From Synechocystis salina LEGE 00031 (lineage in GTDB: Bacteria; Cyanobacteriota; Cyanobacteriia; Cyanobacteriales; Microcystaceae), in the NCBI RefSeq assembly GCF_015207985.1, contig NZ_JADEVV010000038.1, positions 1 to 41,157 of the forward strand: a DNA stretch of 41,157 nucleotides, written 5' to 3'. This document shows, piece by piece, positions 17,474 to 26,115 of the stretch; within the stretch, counting starts at the first letter, position 1; each line of letters begins with the position of its first letter. The translations under genes and the position numbers were made by a program. The notes beneath the pieces are model-generated. The model did no database searches and was not told the DNA's origin. It saw only the letters and a program-made list of their open reading frames with translations.

Positions 17474-20400
17474 TCAGGTAATCGGGAGCCCTAGTTTTCG
17501 TTTTAGCCGAAACCATTGGGTTCGAAGACACCAAAATTTGCTGGTCTGCATAGCTTCAATTTCCGCTCTGGCCTCAGTCAAATTTTGAAGAGCTTGTTGA
17601 AATTGACTGTCTAACTCTCGGGCCAATTCCTGTTTCTCTGTTAGGGTTTTGTGCAAAGTATATTGGGAATTTTTCCACTGCTCATTGAGAGCTTTAATAG
17701 TTTGCTCGGATTGTTTTAATTGGTCTTGGAGCGTCTCAACCTTCTGCCCCAAAATTTCTGTTCGCTTTCGATCCCAATTTTGGGGTGCCTGCCATAAGGA
17801 AGCAAGAATTTCCAAACCCTTCTGTAGGCCAATGACTACTTGATCTAAATCCTTTTGAGTGTGGGCATAGCAAAGATTAAAAATTCCGTAGGTGCATACT
17901 CCTTGAGTACTTAGTTCGCGGATCAAAAGATTTTTGCAAAAGTCTGGACTTAGGGAACAGGTGAGTGAGAACCAAAGCTCAGGACGGCAATCATGGCCCA
18001 CTAATGCCGACTCTATGCCATAGTTTTGACAAAGTTGATCATAGGAGTGTTTCAAAAATCGCCCCTTCTCAGCCAGCTCAGAGCAAATTTCTCGTTCTAC
18101 AATTTCACTAATAGTGGCCACTGCCGCCACAATGGATACTGCCTCTAGACCAAAAGTCAGACCGTAATTAATTTCAGATGCCTTTGCCATCAGGGATTTA
18201 CCACCTGCTAGAATTGCTAAAGGCAGACCGTTAGCAAGGCACTTGCCGTAACAGACTAAATCCGCTTGGATTTGCCAAAATTCCTGAGCTCCCCCAGGGG
18301 CAATTCGAAATCCAGAAACGACCTCATCAAAAATTAGCAGTGTTCCTGCTTCTTGCAATAGGGTGTGGATTACTGTCAGGGTTTCTCGGTCAGGAATGGG
18401 CCAGACCATAGGATCGATGATCAAACAGGCCACTTGCTGGGGATGGGCTTTTAAAATTGCTGCCACAGTCTGGACGTCGAGGGTGTCTAGTGTAACAATC
18501 TGAGCTCTTTGGCTTTCTGGTACCCCAGGACAACAAAGAGATGCCATATACCAATCCTGGACGCCATGGTAACCTCTATGGAGAACAATGTCCCTTTTGG
18601 TAATGTGACGGGCTAAGCGTACCGCTGCGGCCGTGGCATCAGAACCATTTTTAACCAGATGAATAGCCTCAACACCTGGAACTAGACGCAATAACAAGGA
18701 TTCTAACTGATACCATTCTGGCCCTACCCATCCTGTATTCGCATATTTGGCAGACTGTTCCGATATGGCCTGCGCCACCCTCGGATGGCCGTAACCTAAA
18801 ATATTGGAACCCCAGGCCGACATCATATCAACGTAGTCCACATGATTGGCTCCCACAATATGACCCTCATAGGCGTGGACAATGGTATGGGGAAAATCCC
18901 GATAGACCTCTTCCGGTGATAGAACAGGGGGAGATGGCGGCGAAAATTGATAACCTTCTCCTGGAGAATAAGCCAAAAGTTTTTCAAAGCGAAAATCCTT
19001 CGGTTTCCCGATCGCCAGAGATTGCTTTAACCAAAGGGAAAGACCATCGGATGTCAACTGGGGAGCAAGTTCTCTACTTTGATGAAAAATAAAATCACGA
19101 ATTTCTGGTTGACAGAGCTTCTCCACTGCCTGTTTGAGTTCTTCCCCGTCGTAGTTACAGACCAAACCTAGTTGAAATTTTTTTATGAAGTGGGCACAGC
19201 TAGAATCGAGGTTGCCCAGAACAATGACCGGGCGATGAACAGCTGCCACCGCCAATAGAACTCGCCAAAGGCGGGGATTTTGATCTGAAGATCCGACAGT
19301 CCTAGTCCCCACCGGAATAACCAAATAGGGGTAGCTCCTCAGATTTTCCACCAGTTCTGATTCGGCCAAAATCCCCCGAGGATGCAAACCCCATTGCTGA
19401 ACCCATTCAGGATGTGTTTGCAGATCAGTGAAGGGATCTTCTTCCGGAATCCCAGAAGCTCCATTGTACCAATCCAGACTAATGCCAGCGGTAGTCAGGG
19501 TTATTTTTAGCGATTCTATTAATTCTGTAGGTTCTAGAGCACCGATTAAAGCGCCAACGGAGTTGGGATAAAGAATGGCATCTTTGGGGAGAACTGGGGG
19601 ATCAGCCATCAATGCTGGACTGACAACCGAAGGTAGTAGCCAAAATTTCAAGCCATACTTATTTTCATAGGCTTCTCGGATTTCTGGATGGGTTACTAGA
19701 CGGAGACTTGCTTGAGACAGAAATTCGGTCATTAAGTCGTCCCCAATATCATTAAAATTGATGTTGCGATCCTCCATCAAATGAATCGCCATTGGAGCTC
19801 CACAAATTTTCTGAAGACTGAGGGCCAAAATAATATCTTCAGAAAAATAAGGAACACAGTAAATTTGCTTTACCCAATGTCCAGAAATTTTTTGAGCAAC
19901 CATATTTAAGGCTTCCTCTCGGGATAAGTCCCTGACATTAACGCAAAAATCTAAATCTCCAAATTCCTGAATACCGCCATACAAGTTCAGGGAGCGCAAA
20001 GATATAATTTGTTGTGCATCAGTCAATAAGCGTGCGATTAGAGAACCGCTTCCATGTTGATTATTAACTTCACAGGAAGTAACAGTGGCCAAGGCTTGAG
20101 TAAGGGGTTGAGCCATAGTTTTAGATTGGTCTAGAGCGGGTAAAAAAGTGAAATTGACTCCGTAAGCAACCAGAGATTGATATAGTCTTGGACAAGCCAC
20201 AGCTAGGGATTGCTGACGAGATTGATCTATTTCTTTCGTGAAACGGCTAAAACTATTTTGTAAAATCTGTAATTGTTCTTGGCTTGGACGAGGGCGATTA
20301 AGGGCGGCAATGAGAGTTTCTACGTGCCAGAGATTGGCCGGAGCGCATTGCTTATTTAAATAGCCTTCCCATTCCTCTAAAGCTTCATTGATAACTCCCT

Positions 20401-22267
20401 GGGGAAGCATATCTAGGGAAAGAAAACGAGGTTCCGTTAGAATATGATCCAAATAAAATGAGAGTTTTTTATCATCGCACCAGCGGACTAAATCAAGCAG
20501 ACTAAAAATATTATAAGCTTGAATTGTTGGTCGAATAGAAACCCGTAAATTATCCTGTTTAAAAGCTAAAATATTAAAGCAAATTTTTTCCCAACGACAA
20601 GGGTAACGAATATAATTTTGTACAGATTCAAACCCATCAACGCTAACGGCTAATTCCACATCTTGAAACTGTTGTAATAACCGGGATATTTTCTGACTAT
20701 ATTTAGTTCCGTTGGTGTTGATATAAAGGGAAATATGGGAAGCAGCATCTTGTTTAATCAGCCATTCCAAAATAGGGATAAAGGAGGGATTAATTAATGG
20801 CTCTCCTCCTGAAAAGTTAATAAAGCGTAGGTTTTCGGGATGGGCAAGAACTTGTTCAAAAACGGTTGCTTCTTGTCCAGACCAAGCCACTGAGTTTTCT
20901 CCTTGGGAGTTGCCTCCATACCAGCGGGAATGAACCGGATCCTGGGCAATGCTGGAGCTATATTGTTGGGAACACATACGACACTTGAGATTACAGGTAT
21001 TACCCAACCAGAGATGCAAAGCGGAAGGAAATGGCGCTTGTCCTTGTTCATTTGTGATAATATTCCCTATTTCAGCTTCCAATTCTTCCCTAGTTTGGGG
21101 AATCGTTCTAGTCGGGAAGTGAGCATTGCAAACCTGGCGTAAACTCGTCCCGCCGTCCTGTTCTTTTTGGTAACATTTTTGACAAGAAGCAGCCTTTTCT
21201 CCAGTCACTAGTGTATGGCGTAGTTTCCGGAAGTAGGCAGAATTCCACGCTTTATCCAGATTCATATTTTCGAGGGAAAGAATTTCTCCTTCCGATTCTA
21301 AATCTAGAGCCAAAGTTTGACTGCATAACTTTATTTTGCCTTTGTTATCAATCACAGTTTGATAAAAGGGCAAAATACAAAAAGTTTTCGAAAAATCTAA
21401 CGCGACAGGGTTAGCTTGATTTCTAGTTAAGGAGCGGGGGGAGTCTGGTGTTAAATTCTGGCTCGAATTAAAATCCTGAATTTGGAAAGCACTTTGAAAG
21501 TGGGAAGCTAAGATAGGATGATCTTGGTAATGTTTAAGTATTTGTTCGTGATTTTCCACTAGGGTTGTTAGATTGCCTTGGGTTCTTTTTTCAAACATTT
21601 TGGGAATGACAATAGGATCCACTCCGAGATGGGCTTGAATTTTAGTTAGTGTCGCATCCCAATTAGTTACTAAATCGGTGTAATCAACCCAGAGTTGTGC
21701 TTCTTGGGCAAAAAGTCCCGTAAAGTAATTCTGACCAGAGCAGTAGTATTGATAAAACCAATCAAAATACCAAGTTTCGTAGGTCAAACTGGGAGAAGGG
21801 GGAGGATTATAGGAACCGGGAACATACCAAATTGGGGAGTGGACATTGGGAGAAAACCAAATATTAGTTGTCATTGCTACCCGAAAACTGATAGCTGCTT
21901 CAACAATATTTCTAGTCAAGACAATGACCCGTAGATCTTGTTTTGAGCGGAGATAATCCCAAACTGAAGAATTGTGCCCCAAATGGTCATACATTAATTT
22001 GGTGCCATCGAAATCTTTAAAGAAAGTCTGGGCCAAAAGGCTGAGGTCGAGGCAATCGCCATCTAATTTTTTTTGATCATTTAAATAGCTATCTTGATGG
22101 CCGTAAAGATTCTCTAGGGTTTGCCGACGCCAATGCACCCAGGGATCGTCCCCTTCCTGTTCGGGATTAAAAATATCCATACCCTGACAGATATTAGGGT
22201 GAGTGCCAAGGGCGGTGATGAGTAGAGTAGAGCCGGTACGAGGATAGCAGAGAATAATGAATTTCAT
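17474..22267 (-). CDS. Fusion: sulfotransferase - radical SAM - glycosyltransferase - class III aminotransferase - coiled coil
   Basis: One open frame of 1597 residues carries several enzymes. Residues 1-265 are a sulfotransferase: CYPRTGSTLL (7-16) is the PAPS 5'-phosphosulfate loop and VIVLTRNIVEAAISF (114-128) the 3'-phosphate site. Residues 290-705 are a twitch radical SAM unit with FCILPFYQT, CQKC (362-365), CNLKCRMC (425-432) and SGGEP (486-490), ending SLAVACPRLYQSL. Residues about 760-1090 look like a GT-B glycosyltransferase. Residues 1115-1490 are a PLP class III aminotransferase close to glutamate-1-semialdehyde aminomutase, with NGSDATAAAVRLAR, IFDEVVSGFR (Asp1314) and the Schiff-base Lys1342 in CYGKCLANGLPL. 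Residues 1495-1575 are coiled coil, followed by TSKFWCLRTQWFRLKRKLGL, an ending I know from cyanobacterial surface-glycan enzymes. All key motifs are present. The product is unknown. Confidence 0.85.
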   Translation of the reverse strand: MKFIILCYPRTGSTLLITALGTHPNICQGMDIFNPEQEGDDPWVHWRRQTLENLYGHQDSYLNDQKKLDGDCLDLSLLAQTFFKDFDGTKLMYDHLGHNSSVWDYLRSKQDLRVIVLTRNIVEAAISFRVAMTTNIWFSPNVHSPIWYVPGSYNPPPSPSLTYETWYFDWFYQYYCSGQNYFTGLFAQEAQLWVDYTDLVTNWDATLTKIQAHLGVDPIVIPKMFEKRTQGNLTTLVENHEQILKHYQDHPILASHFQSAFQIQDFNSSQNLTPDSPRSLTRNQANPVALDFSKTFCILPFYQTVIDNKGKIKLCSQTLALDLESEGEILSLENMNLDKAWNSAYFRKLRHTLVTGEKAASCQKCYQKEQDGGTSLRQVCNAHFPTRTIPQTREELEAEIGNIITNEQGQAPFPSALHLWLGNTCNLKCRMCSQQYSSSIAQDPVHSRWYGGNSQGENSVAWSGQEATVFEQVLAHPENLRFINFSGGEPLINPSFIPILEWLIKQDAASHISLYINTNGTKYSQKISRLLQQFQDVELAVSVDGFESVQNYIRYPCRWEKICFNILAFKQDNLRVSIRPTIQAYNIFSLLDLVRWCDDKKLSFYLDHILTEPRFLSLDMLPQGVINEALEEWEGYLNKQCAPANLWHVETLIAALNRPRPSQEQLQILQNSFSRFTKEIDQSRQQSLAVACPRLYQSLVAYGVNFTFLPALDQSKTMAQPLTQALATVTSCEVNNQHGSGSLIARLLTDAQQIISLRSLNLYGGIQEFGDLDFCVNVRDLSREEALNMVAQKISGHWVKQIYCVPYFSEDIILALSLQKICGAPMAIHLMEDRNINFNDIGDDLMTEFLSQASLRLVTHPEIREAYENKYGLKFWLLPSVVSPALMADPPVLPKDAILYPNSVGALIGALEPTELIESLKITLTTAGISLDWYNGASGIPEEDPFTDLQTHPEWVQQWGLHPRGILAESELVENLRSYPYLVIPVGTRTVGSSDQNPRLWRVLLAVAAVHRPVIVLGNLDSSCAHFIKKFQLGLVCNYDGEELKQAVEKLCQPEIRDFIFHQSRELAPQLTSDGLSLWLKQSLAIGKPKDFRFEKLLAYSPGEGYQFSPPSPPVLSPEEVYRDFPHTIVHAYEGHIVGANHVDYVDMMSAWGSNILGYGHPRVAQAISEQSAKYANTGWVGPEWYQLESLLLRLVPGVEAIHLVKNGSDATAAAVRLARHITKRDIVLHRGYHGVQDWYMASLCCPGVPESQRAQIVTLDTLDVQTVAAILKAHPQQVACLIIDPMVWPIPDRETLTVIHTLLQEAGTLLIFDEVVSGFRIAPGGAQEFWQIQADLVCYGKCLANGLPLAILAGGKSLMAKASEINYGLTFGLEAVSIVAAVATISEIVEREICSELAEKGRFLKHSYDQLCQNYGIESALVGHDCRPELWFSLTCSLSPDFCKNLLIRELSTQGVCTYGIFNLCYAHTQKDLDQVVIGLQKGLEILASLWQAPQNWDRKRTEILGQKVETLQDQLKQSEQTIKALNEQWKNSQYTLHKTLTEKQELARELDSQFQQALQNLTEARAEIEAMQTSKFWCLRTQWFRLKRKLGLPIT

Positions 22268-22464
22268 TGCCGAGTAAATATGGGGAATGACTTTGACAAA
22301 ATAAGCCCCCCATCCAACGGCGAATCAGACTGCCACTTTACCGACCATGAGCAGATCTTTGACCATCAAATATTCTGGGGTTTTTCGAGAATATTAATTA
22401 CCACAAAACTAACCCCAGCCATCAATTAACTCAATAATATTCCCAAATTTCTTAATAGGTTTTA
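22268..22464. promoter_or_regulatory. AT-rich promoter region of the island operon
   Basis: This 197-bp gap precedes the 1597-residue gene on the minus strand. It contains an inverted repeat, AATATTCT at 22369-22376 and AGAATATT at 22388-22395, separated by 11 bp and about 100 bp before the start codon. That could be an operator or a hairpin. I see no clear -35/-10 pair. Confidence 0.35.
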
Positions 22465-22585
22465 AAAAATAATTAAGACCCCTGGGGATAAACCCGGCCT
22501 TTCCAGCTGCCCCCCCGACCTCGCCAATGTTGCCAAGCGGAATCGAGGGTCATGAGGCTATATAACAGGGCAATTAACGGTAGGG
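22465..22585. repeat. 121-bp direct repeat, copy 2 (original 3' end of glycosyltransferase gene)
   Basis: This is the parental copy: 113 bp encode the C-terminus of the intact glycosyltransferase and 8 bp lie after its stop. It matches 15685-15805 with two mismatches in 121 bp. The copies end sharply: left of 22465 and right of 22585 the flanking sequences are unrelated to those of copy 1. Confidence 0.95.
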
Positions 22586-23660
22586 ATAAACCCCAAAACC
22601 GGGAGCACCCATAGAATTTTAAGGTCGGGCCATAGGCGATCGCCATTAAGACCCAGGTAAAAGATCCTAATAAAGCCAGAGGTAAATCGCCCCAGATGAT
22701 TGCCAGCATTAGAGCAATGGGGGCGGTTAAATAAACCAAAGCCATGCCCAGAAGGGTGCCTAGTAGCAGCAGGGGATTGTAATCCAATTGGGTATAGGCA
22801 GTGCGGCTAACCATCTGCCAAATGGTTTCTAGGCGATCGTAGGGCCGTAAGCTCCAATTTTCCCTAGTTAGCCCCAACCAAATAGGTGATTTTTGGGTTT
22901 TTACCTTCTGGGCGAGGGTGCAATCATCGATTAGTGCTTCCTTCAGAGCTTCAATGCCCCCAATGATTTGTAAAGATGACCGTTGAATAAGAATACAGCC
23001 CCCCGCCGCCGCCGCCGTTTTATGGTGGGGATTATTCACCAATGGGAAGGGATAGAGCTTTTGGAAGAAGAAAATAAAGGCTGGAATCAGTAATCTTTCC
23101 CAAATACTCTCACAGCGCAACAGCACCATCAGGGATACCAGGGCTAAATTTTCCCGCTGGGCCTTTTCCACCAAGGCTTTAATGGTTTGGGGGCCATGGG
23201 TAATATCCGCATCGGTGAGGAAAATATACTCGGGCCAGGATTCTGGACTTTGCTTGTCCGACTGCACTGTTTGCCAGCCCTGTTCCACTGCCCACAATTT
23301 TCCTGACCACCCAGGGGGTAGCGGTTGCCCCGACACCACTTCCAGGCGATCGCCATAGCCTAAATCGGTGGCGATACGTTGGGCCACAGTGCCGGTGTTA
23401 TCACTACTTTGGTCATCCACCAAAATGATTCTTAACGGGCCAGGATAATGCTGTTGCAACAAACTGGGCAAACTTTGACCCAAGACGCTGGCCTCATCCC
23501 GAGCTGGAATAATGGCCGCTACGGGGGGATAGTCCTTTAACGGCGATGGCTGATCAAAGTTTAAAACCTGGTCACAGCGCCAAAAATTTCCCCAGCCCCC
23601 CAGCAAAAAGCACCAAATCAGGCAGGAGATTACGGTAATTGCTAAGACAAAGGTGACCAT
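22473..23660 (-). CDS. Family 2 glycosyltransferase, HpnB/CruG-like
   Basis: The 395-residue protein has a transmembrane segment at residues 3-25, a GT-A domain, and two or three C-terminal membrane segments (about 300-370: LLLLGTLLGMALVYLTAPIAL and following). GT2 motifs are VAAIIPARDEASVLGQSLPSLL, ILVDDQSSDNTG, LPPGWSGKLWAVEQGW, FLTDADITHGP (DxD) and DDCTLAQKVK. The PPGWSGKLWA segment is typical of hopene-associated HpnB. Close cyanobacterial relatives include CruG, reported to glycosylate the carotenoid myxol in Synechococcus PCC 7002, so a lipid or carotenoid acceptor is likely. It begins 8 bp after sufA with AGGTGG ahead of its ATG, so it is translated from the same transcript. The gene is complete despite the duplication of its 3' end. 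Confidence 0.85.
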   Translation of the reverse strand: MVTFVLAITVISCLIWCFLLGGWGNFWRCDQVLNFDQPSPLKDYPPVAAIIPARDEASVLGQSLPSLLQQHYPGPLRIILVDDQSSDNTGTVAQRIATDLGYGDRLEVVSGQPLPPGWSGKLWAVEQGWQTVQSDKQSPESWPEYIFLTDADITHGPQTIKALVEKAQRENLALVSLMVLLRCESIWERLLIPAFIFFFQKLYPFPLVNNPHHKTAAAAGGCILIQRSSLQIIGGIEALKEALIDDCTLAQKVKTQKSPIWLGLTRENWSLRPYDRLETIWQMVSRTAYTQLDYNPLLLLGTLLGMALVYLTAPIALMLAIIWGDLPLALLGSFTWVLMAIAYGPTLKFYGCSRFWGLSLPLIALLYSLMTLDSAWQHWRGRGGSWKGRVYPQGS

Positions 23661-23668
23661 TTGTCCAC

Positions 23669-24010
23669 CTACAAATTCTTTTCTAAATTAGGAGCAAAGG
23701 ACAAGCTACAGCTACACACCTGGGCGGCATTGGGGTTGGTGAAGCGGAATCCTCCCCCCATTAAATCTTCGGCATAATCTAATTTGAGATTGTGGAGGTA
23801 ACCTGCACTCTGGCTATCGACCAACACCGTCACCCCGTCACTTTCATACTCCAAATCGTCAGCGGTAATTTCCGGGACAAAATCCAAATGGTATAACCAA
23901 CCGGCGCACCCTCCGGGCCTAACCGCGAGGCGAAAATGGTGGCGGGTTAGTTGGCGACTGTGTTGCAATCGTTTAATTTCCTGGGCGGCACTGGCAGTCA
24001 ATTGCAGCAT
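23669..24010 (-). CDS. sufA: A-type iron-sulfur carrier (SufA/IscA/HesB family)
   Basis: The 113-residue product carries the three conserved cysteines of A-type carriers: the first in PGGCAGW and the pair in VCSCSLSF near the C-terminus. They hold an iron-sulfur cluster for transfer to target enzymes. The segment LDYAEDLMGGGFRFTNPNA is the usual family core. PCC 6803 has two such genes, called IscA and SufA; by its position after sigF this corresponds to the one named SufA (slr1565), from memory. It lies between sigF (133 bp upstream) and the glycosyltransferase (8 bp downstream). Confidence 0.88.
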   Translation of the reverse strand: MLQLTASAAQEIKRLQHSRQLTRHHFRLAVRPGGCAGWLYHLDFVPEITADDLEYESDGVTVLVDSQSAGYLHNLKLDYAEDLMGGGFRFTNPNAAQVCSCSLSFAPNLEKNL

Positions 24011-24143
24011 AGGCTAACGCAATGGCTCAAAAAGAAATCGAGAAATTAGACATAAAGTTCCATCTGCCATACTACCAGGGCGATCGCCGACCTTGGATGA
24101 AATTTTCCGTTAACTGCCGGAGAGCCATTCTAAAGATAAAGAG

Positions 24144-24920
24144 TTAGAAAATTTCCGTATTCAAGGCTTTTTTCAATGCCCCAATGCCCTGTTTGATACG
24201 ACGGGAAACGGTGATCACGCTCACCCCCATCATTTCAGCAGCTTCCTTGTGGGTGAAGTCATGGAGAAAAACAAATTCCACAATGCGGCGGGTACGTTCT
24301 TCCAAACCGGCCAGGGCCTGTTGCAGGCGGATTTGATCCTCTGGGCTAAGCTGAAAACTACGGAATTCGTGGTGGGCTAAACAATCCCCCAGGTTAACCT
24401 GCCCGTCATCGTCGCCGTTTACCTTGGTGTCCAAACTCACCAGCTCACGATTTTGCAATGCTAGTTTGGTTTCCTGCCAGTCCGTCAGGGGCACCGCTAA
24501 AATTTGGGCAATTTCCTCATCGGTGGCAGCCCGGTCATATTTGAGGCGAAATTCTTGCTGGACGGCGATCGCCTGGCGACCCAGATCTAACCAACGACGG
24601 GGAATGCGAACACAATTACTTTTGTCCCGCAGAAAATGCTGGATTTCCCCCCGGACATAGGGGATAGCAAAGGAGCTAAAAGCATTGCCCTTACTCACAT
24701 CAAATCTTTCAATGGCCCGGATTAGTCCCAAACAACCCACCTGGGATAAATCTTCAAAACTTTCATTGCATTGGGCTGTCCAATGGTGCGCTTCTTTCCT
24801 CACCAGACCCAGATTGACTTCCATAATCTGATTACGCACGTCAACGTTGTGGGACTCTGCGTAGATTTTGAATAGTCTCAGAGTCTCAAGTTTGAGGTTT
24901 TCACTGGTGGCATTGGTCAT
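24144..24920 (-). CDS. sigF: Group 3 alternative sigma factor SigF
   Basis: The 258-residue protein has sigma-70 region 2 (NLGLVRKEAHHWTAQCNESFEDLSQVGCLGLIRAIERFDVSKGNAFSSFAIPYVRGEIQHFLRD), region 3 (IPRRWLDLGRQAIAVQQEF) and region 4 with a helix-turn-helix (THKEAAEMMGVSVITVSRRIKQGI). Length and sequence type match cyanobacterial SigF, related to the SigB/SigF factors of Gram-positive bacteria. In PCC 6803 SigF controls type IV pili and motility, pilA among others. No anti-sigma gene is next to it. The 277-bp upstream gap (24921-25197) should hold its promoter. It heads a run sigF-sufA-glycosyltransferase. Confidence 0.93.
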   Translation of the reverse strand: MTNATSENLKLETLRLFKIYAESHNVDVRNQIMEVNLGLVRKEAHHWTAQCNESFEDLSQVGCLGLIRAIERFDVSKGNAFSSFAIPYVRGEIQHFLRDKSNCVRIPRRWLDLGRQAIAVQQEFRLKYDRAATDEEIAQILAVPLTDWQETKLALQNRELVSLDTKVNGDDDGQVNLGDCLAHHEFRSFQLSPEDQIRLQQALAGLEERTRRIVEFVFLHDFTHKEAAEMMGVSVITVSRRIKQGIGALKKALNTEIF

Positions 24921-25197
24921 GGTTTTGGGTTTAGACGACTCTAGTCAATTCTACCGATGGTCAGGCTCTGCCTACATCAGCAAATATATGGAGAAAATAA
25001 AAACTTTTTGCCAACCGATGCCCCAGCAAATACGCTTTGTTTGAGTTTGGGCATCATTCTCCCCCTTGCTCTGTCCGGGAAACTAGTTTGCGTTTGAATC
25101 GTTAGCAACGGAGAGATATGGCGAAGAACCCAGAGTAATTATAAGACTAATTCAAAATCTGGACAATAATATGGGGAAAAAGTCAACAATTCTTCAA

Positions 25198-26085
25198 CTA
25201 AATCCTTAAGCATTGTTTAAGCATTTGCTGAGCTTGCTGTTGATAACCGCCCCCAAACAAATTGAAATGGTTGAGGATGTGATAGAGATTGTAGAGGGTT
25301 TTCCGTTGTTGATAACCAGGCTCTGGGGGATGAATGGCATGGTAACCCTGGTAAAATCCCGCTGGAAACCCGCCAAATAATTCTGTCATGGCAATATCCA
25401 CTTCCCCATCGCCGTAGTAGGTGGCCGGGTCGAGAATTACCGGTTCCCCTGTGGTTAAAATCGCACCATTGCCAGACCACAAATCGCCGTGGACTAAAGC
25501 CGGTGTCGGTTGGCGATCGCCTAGTAAATCCTTCACTTTGGGCACCACCGCCGTTGGATCGGGAAAGTTGCCTCCCCGTCGTCGGGCTAGGGCCAGTTGA
25601 TAGCCGAGGCGATGCTCCGCAAAAAAGTCGGCCCAACTATCGGTCCAAGGATTGGGCTGGGGAGTGGCCCCGATGGTGTTATCAGTCTGCCAACCAAATT
25701 GGGCGCTGCCCCCCGCTTGATGCAATGCCGCCAAATTTTGCCCCATGCGATACCAACTATCATGGTTGCCCTGGCCAAACTCTAGCCATTCCAACACCAG
25801 GTAACTATGGCCGGCGGAACTACCGTGGCAAATGGGCCGGGGAACCCTAATGGTATGGGTGGCCGCCATGGCTTCTAACCCGAGGGCCTCCGCTTGAAAC
25901 ATGGGCCACTGCTGGGCTTGGTTAAGTTTGACAAAATACTTCTGTTCCCCATCCATCAGGCAATAGCCCTGGTTTATGCAACCACCACTCACTGATCGCC
26001 GTTCCTGCCCATGGAAGGGTTGGCCGGTGGTCTGACTGATTTGTTGGGCAATGGTTTGCCAAAGGACAGGGGAATTCACAGGCAA
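25198..26085 (-). CDS. Fructosamine kinase family protein
   Basis: The product is 295 residues long. It has the aminoglycoside-phosphotransferase-like fold of FN3K: an N-terminal RRSVSGGCINQGYCLMDGEQKYFVKLNQ, VLEWLEFG in the hinge, the catalytic loop LVHGDLWSGN, and DPATYYGDGEVDIAMTELFGGFPAGFYQGY. The enzyme phosphorylates ketosamines on glycated proteins or small amines, which makes them fall apart and so repairs glycation damage. The frame begins with TTG at 26085; GTG at 26079 is equally possible and no in-frame ATG is near. glutaredoxin grxC ends 30 bp upstream on the same strand. Confidence 0.9.
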   Translation of the reverse strand: MPVNSPVLWQTIAQQISQTTGQPFHGQERRSVSGGCINQGYCLMDGEQKYFVKLNQAQQWPMFQAEALGLEAMAATHTIRVPRPICHGSSAGHSYLVLEWLEFGQGNHDSWYRMGQNLAALHQAGGSAQFGWQTDNTIGATPQPNPWTDSWADFFAEHRLGYQLALARRRGGNFPDPTAVVPKVKDLLGDRQPTPALVHGDLWSGNGAILTTGEPVILDPATYYGDGEVDIAMTELFGGFPAGFYQGYHAIHPPEPGYQQRKTLYNLYHILNHFNLFGGGYQQQAQQMLKQCLRI

Positions 26086-26115
26086 ATGGAAAGTAGGGAT
26101 AGAGAGTACAAATTC

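Larger units (their letters stand above)
15685..22464. mobile_element. 6780-bp inserted island flanked by direct repeats
   Basis: The two copies of the 121-bp repeat are exactly 6780 bp apart, so the inserted unit is one repeat plus the two genes between them. Without it the WD40 gene (+) and the glycosyltransferase gene (-) would be tail-to-tail neighbours about 20 bp apart. The unit encodes a radical SAM protein and a 1597-residue fusion enzyme, both minus strand, and no integrase, transposase or tRNA. This pattern fits single-crossover (Campbell-type) entry of a circle carrying the glycosyltransferase gene end, or a strand-slip duplication at insertion. The mechanism is inference; the repeat is seen directly. 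Confidence 0.75.

Noticed and set aside
20615-20624. TGTACAG-like sequence inside the 1597-residue gene, considered as a second CAST end
   Set aside because: It lacks the following GTGACA and TnsB-type repeats and sits inside coding sequence; chance match.
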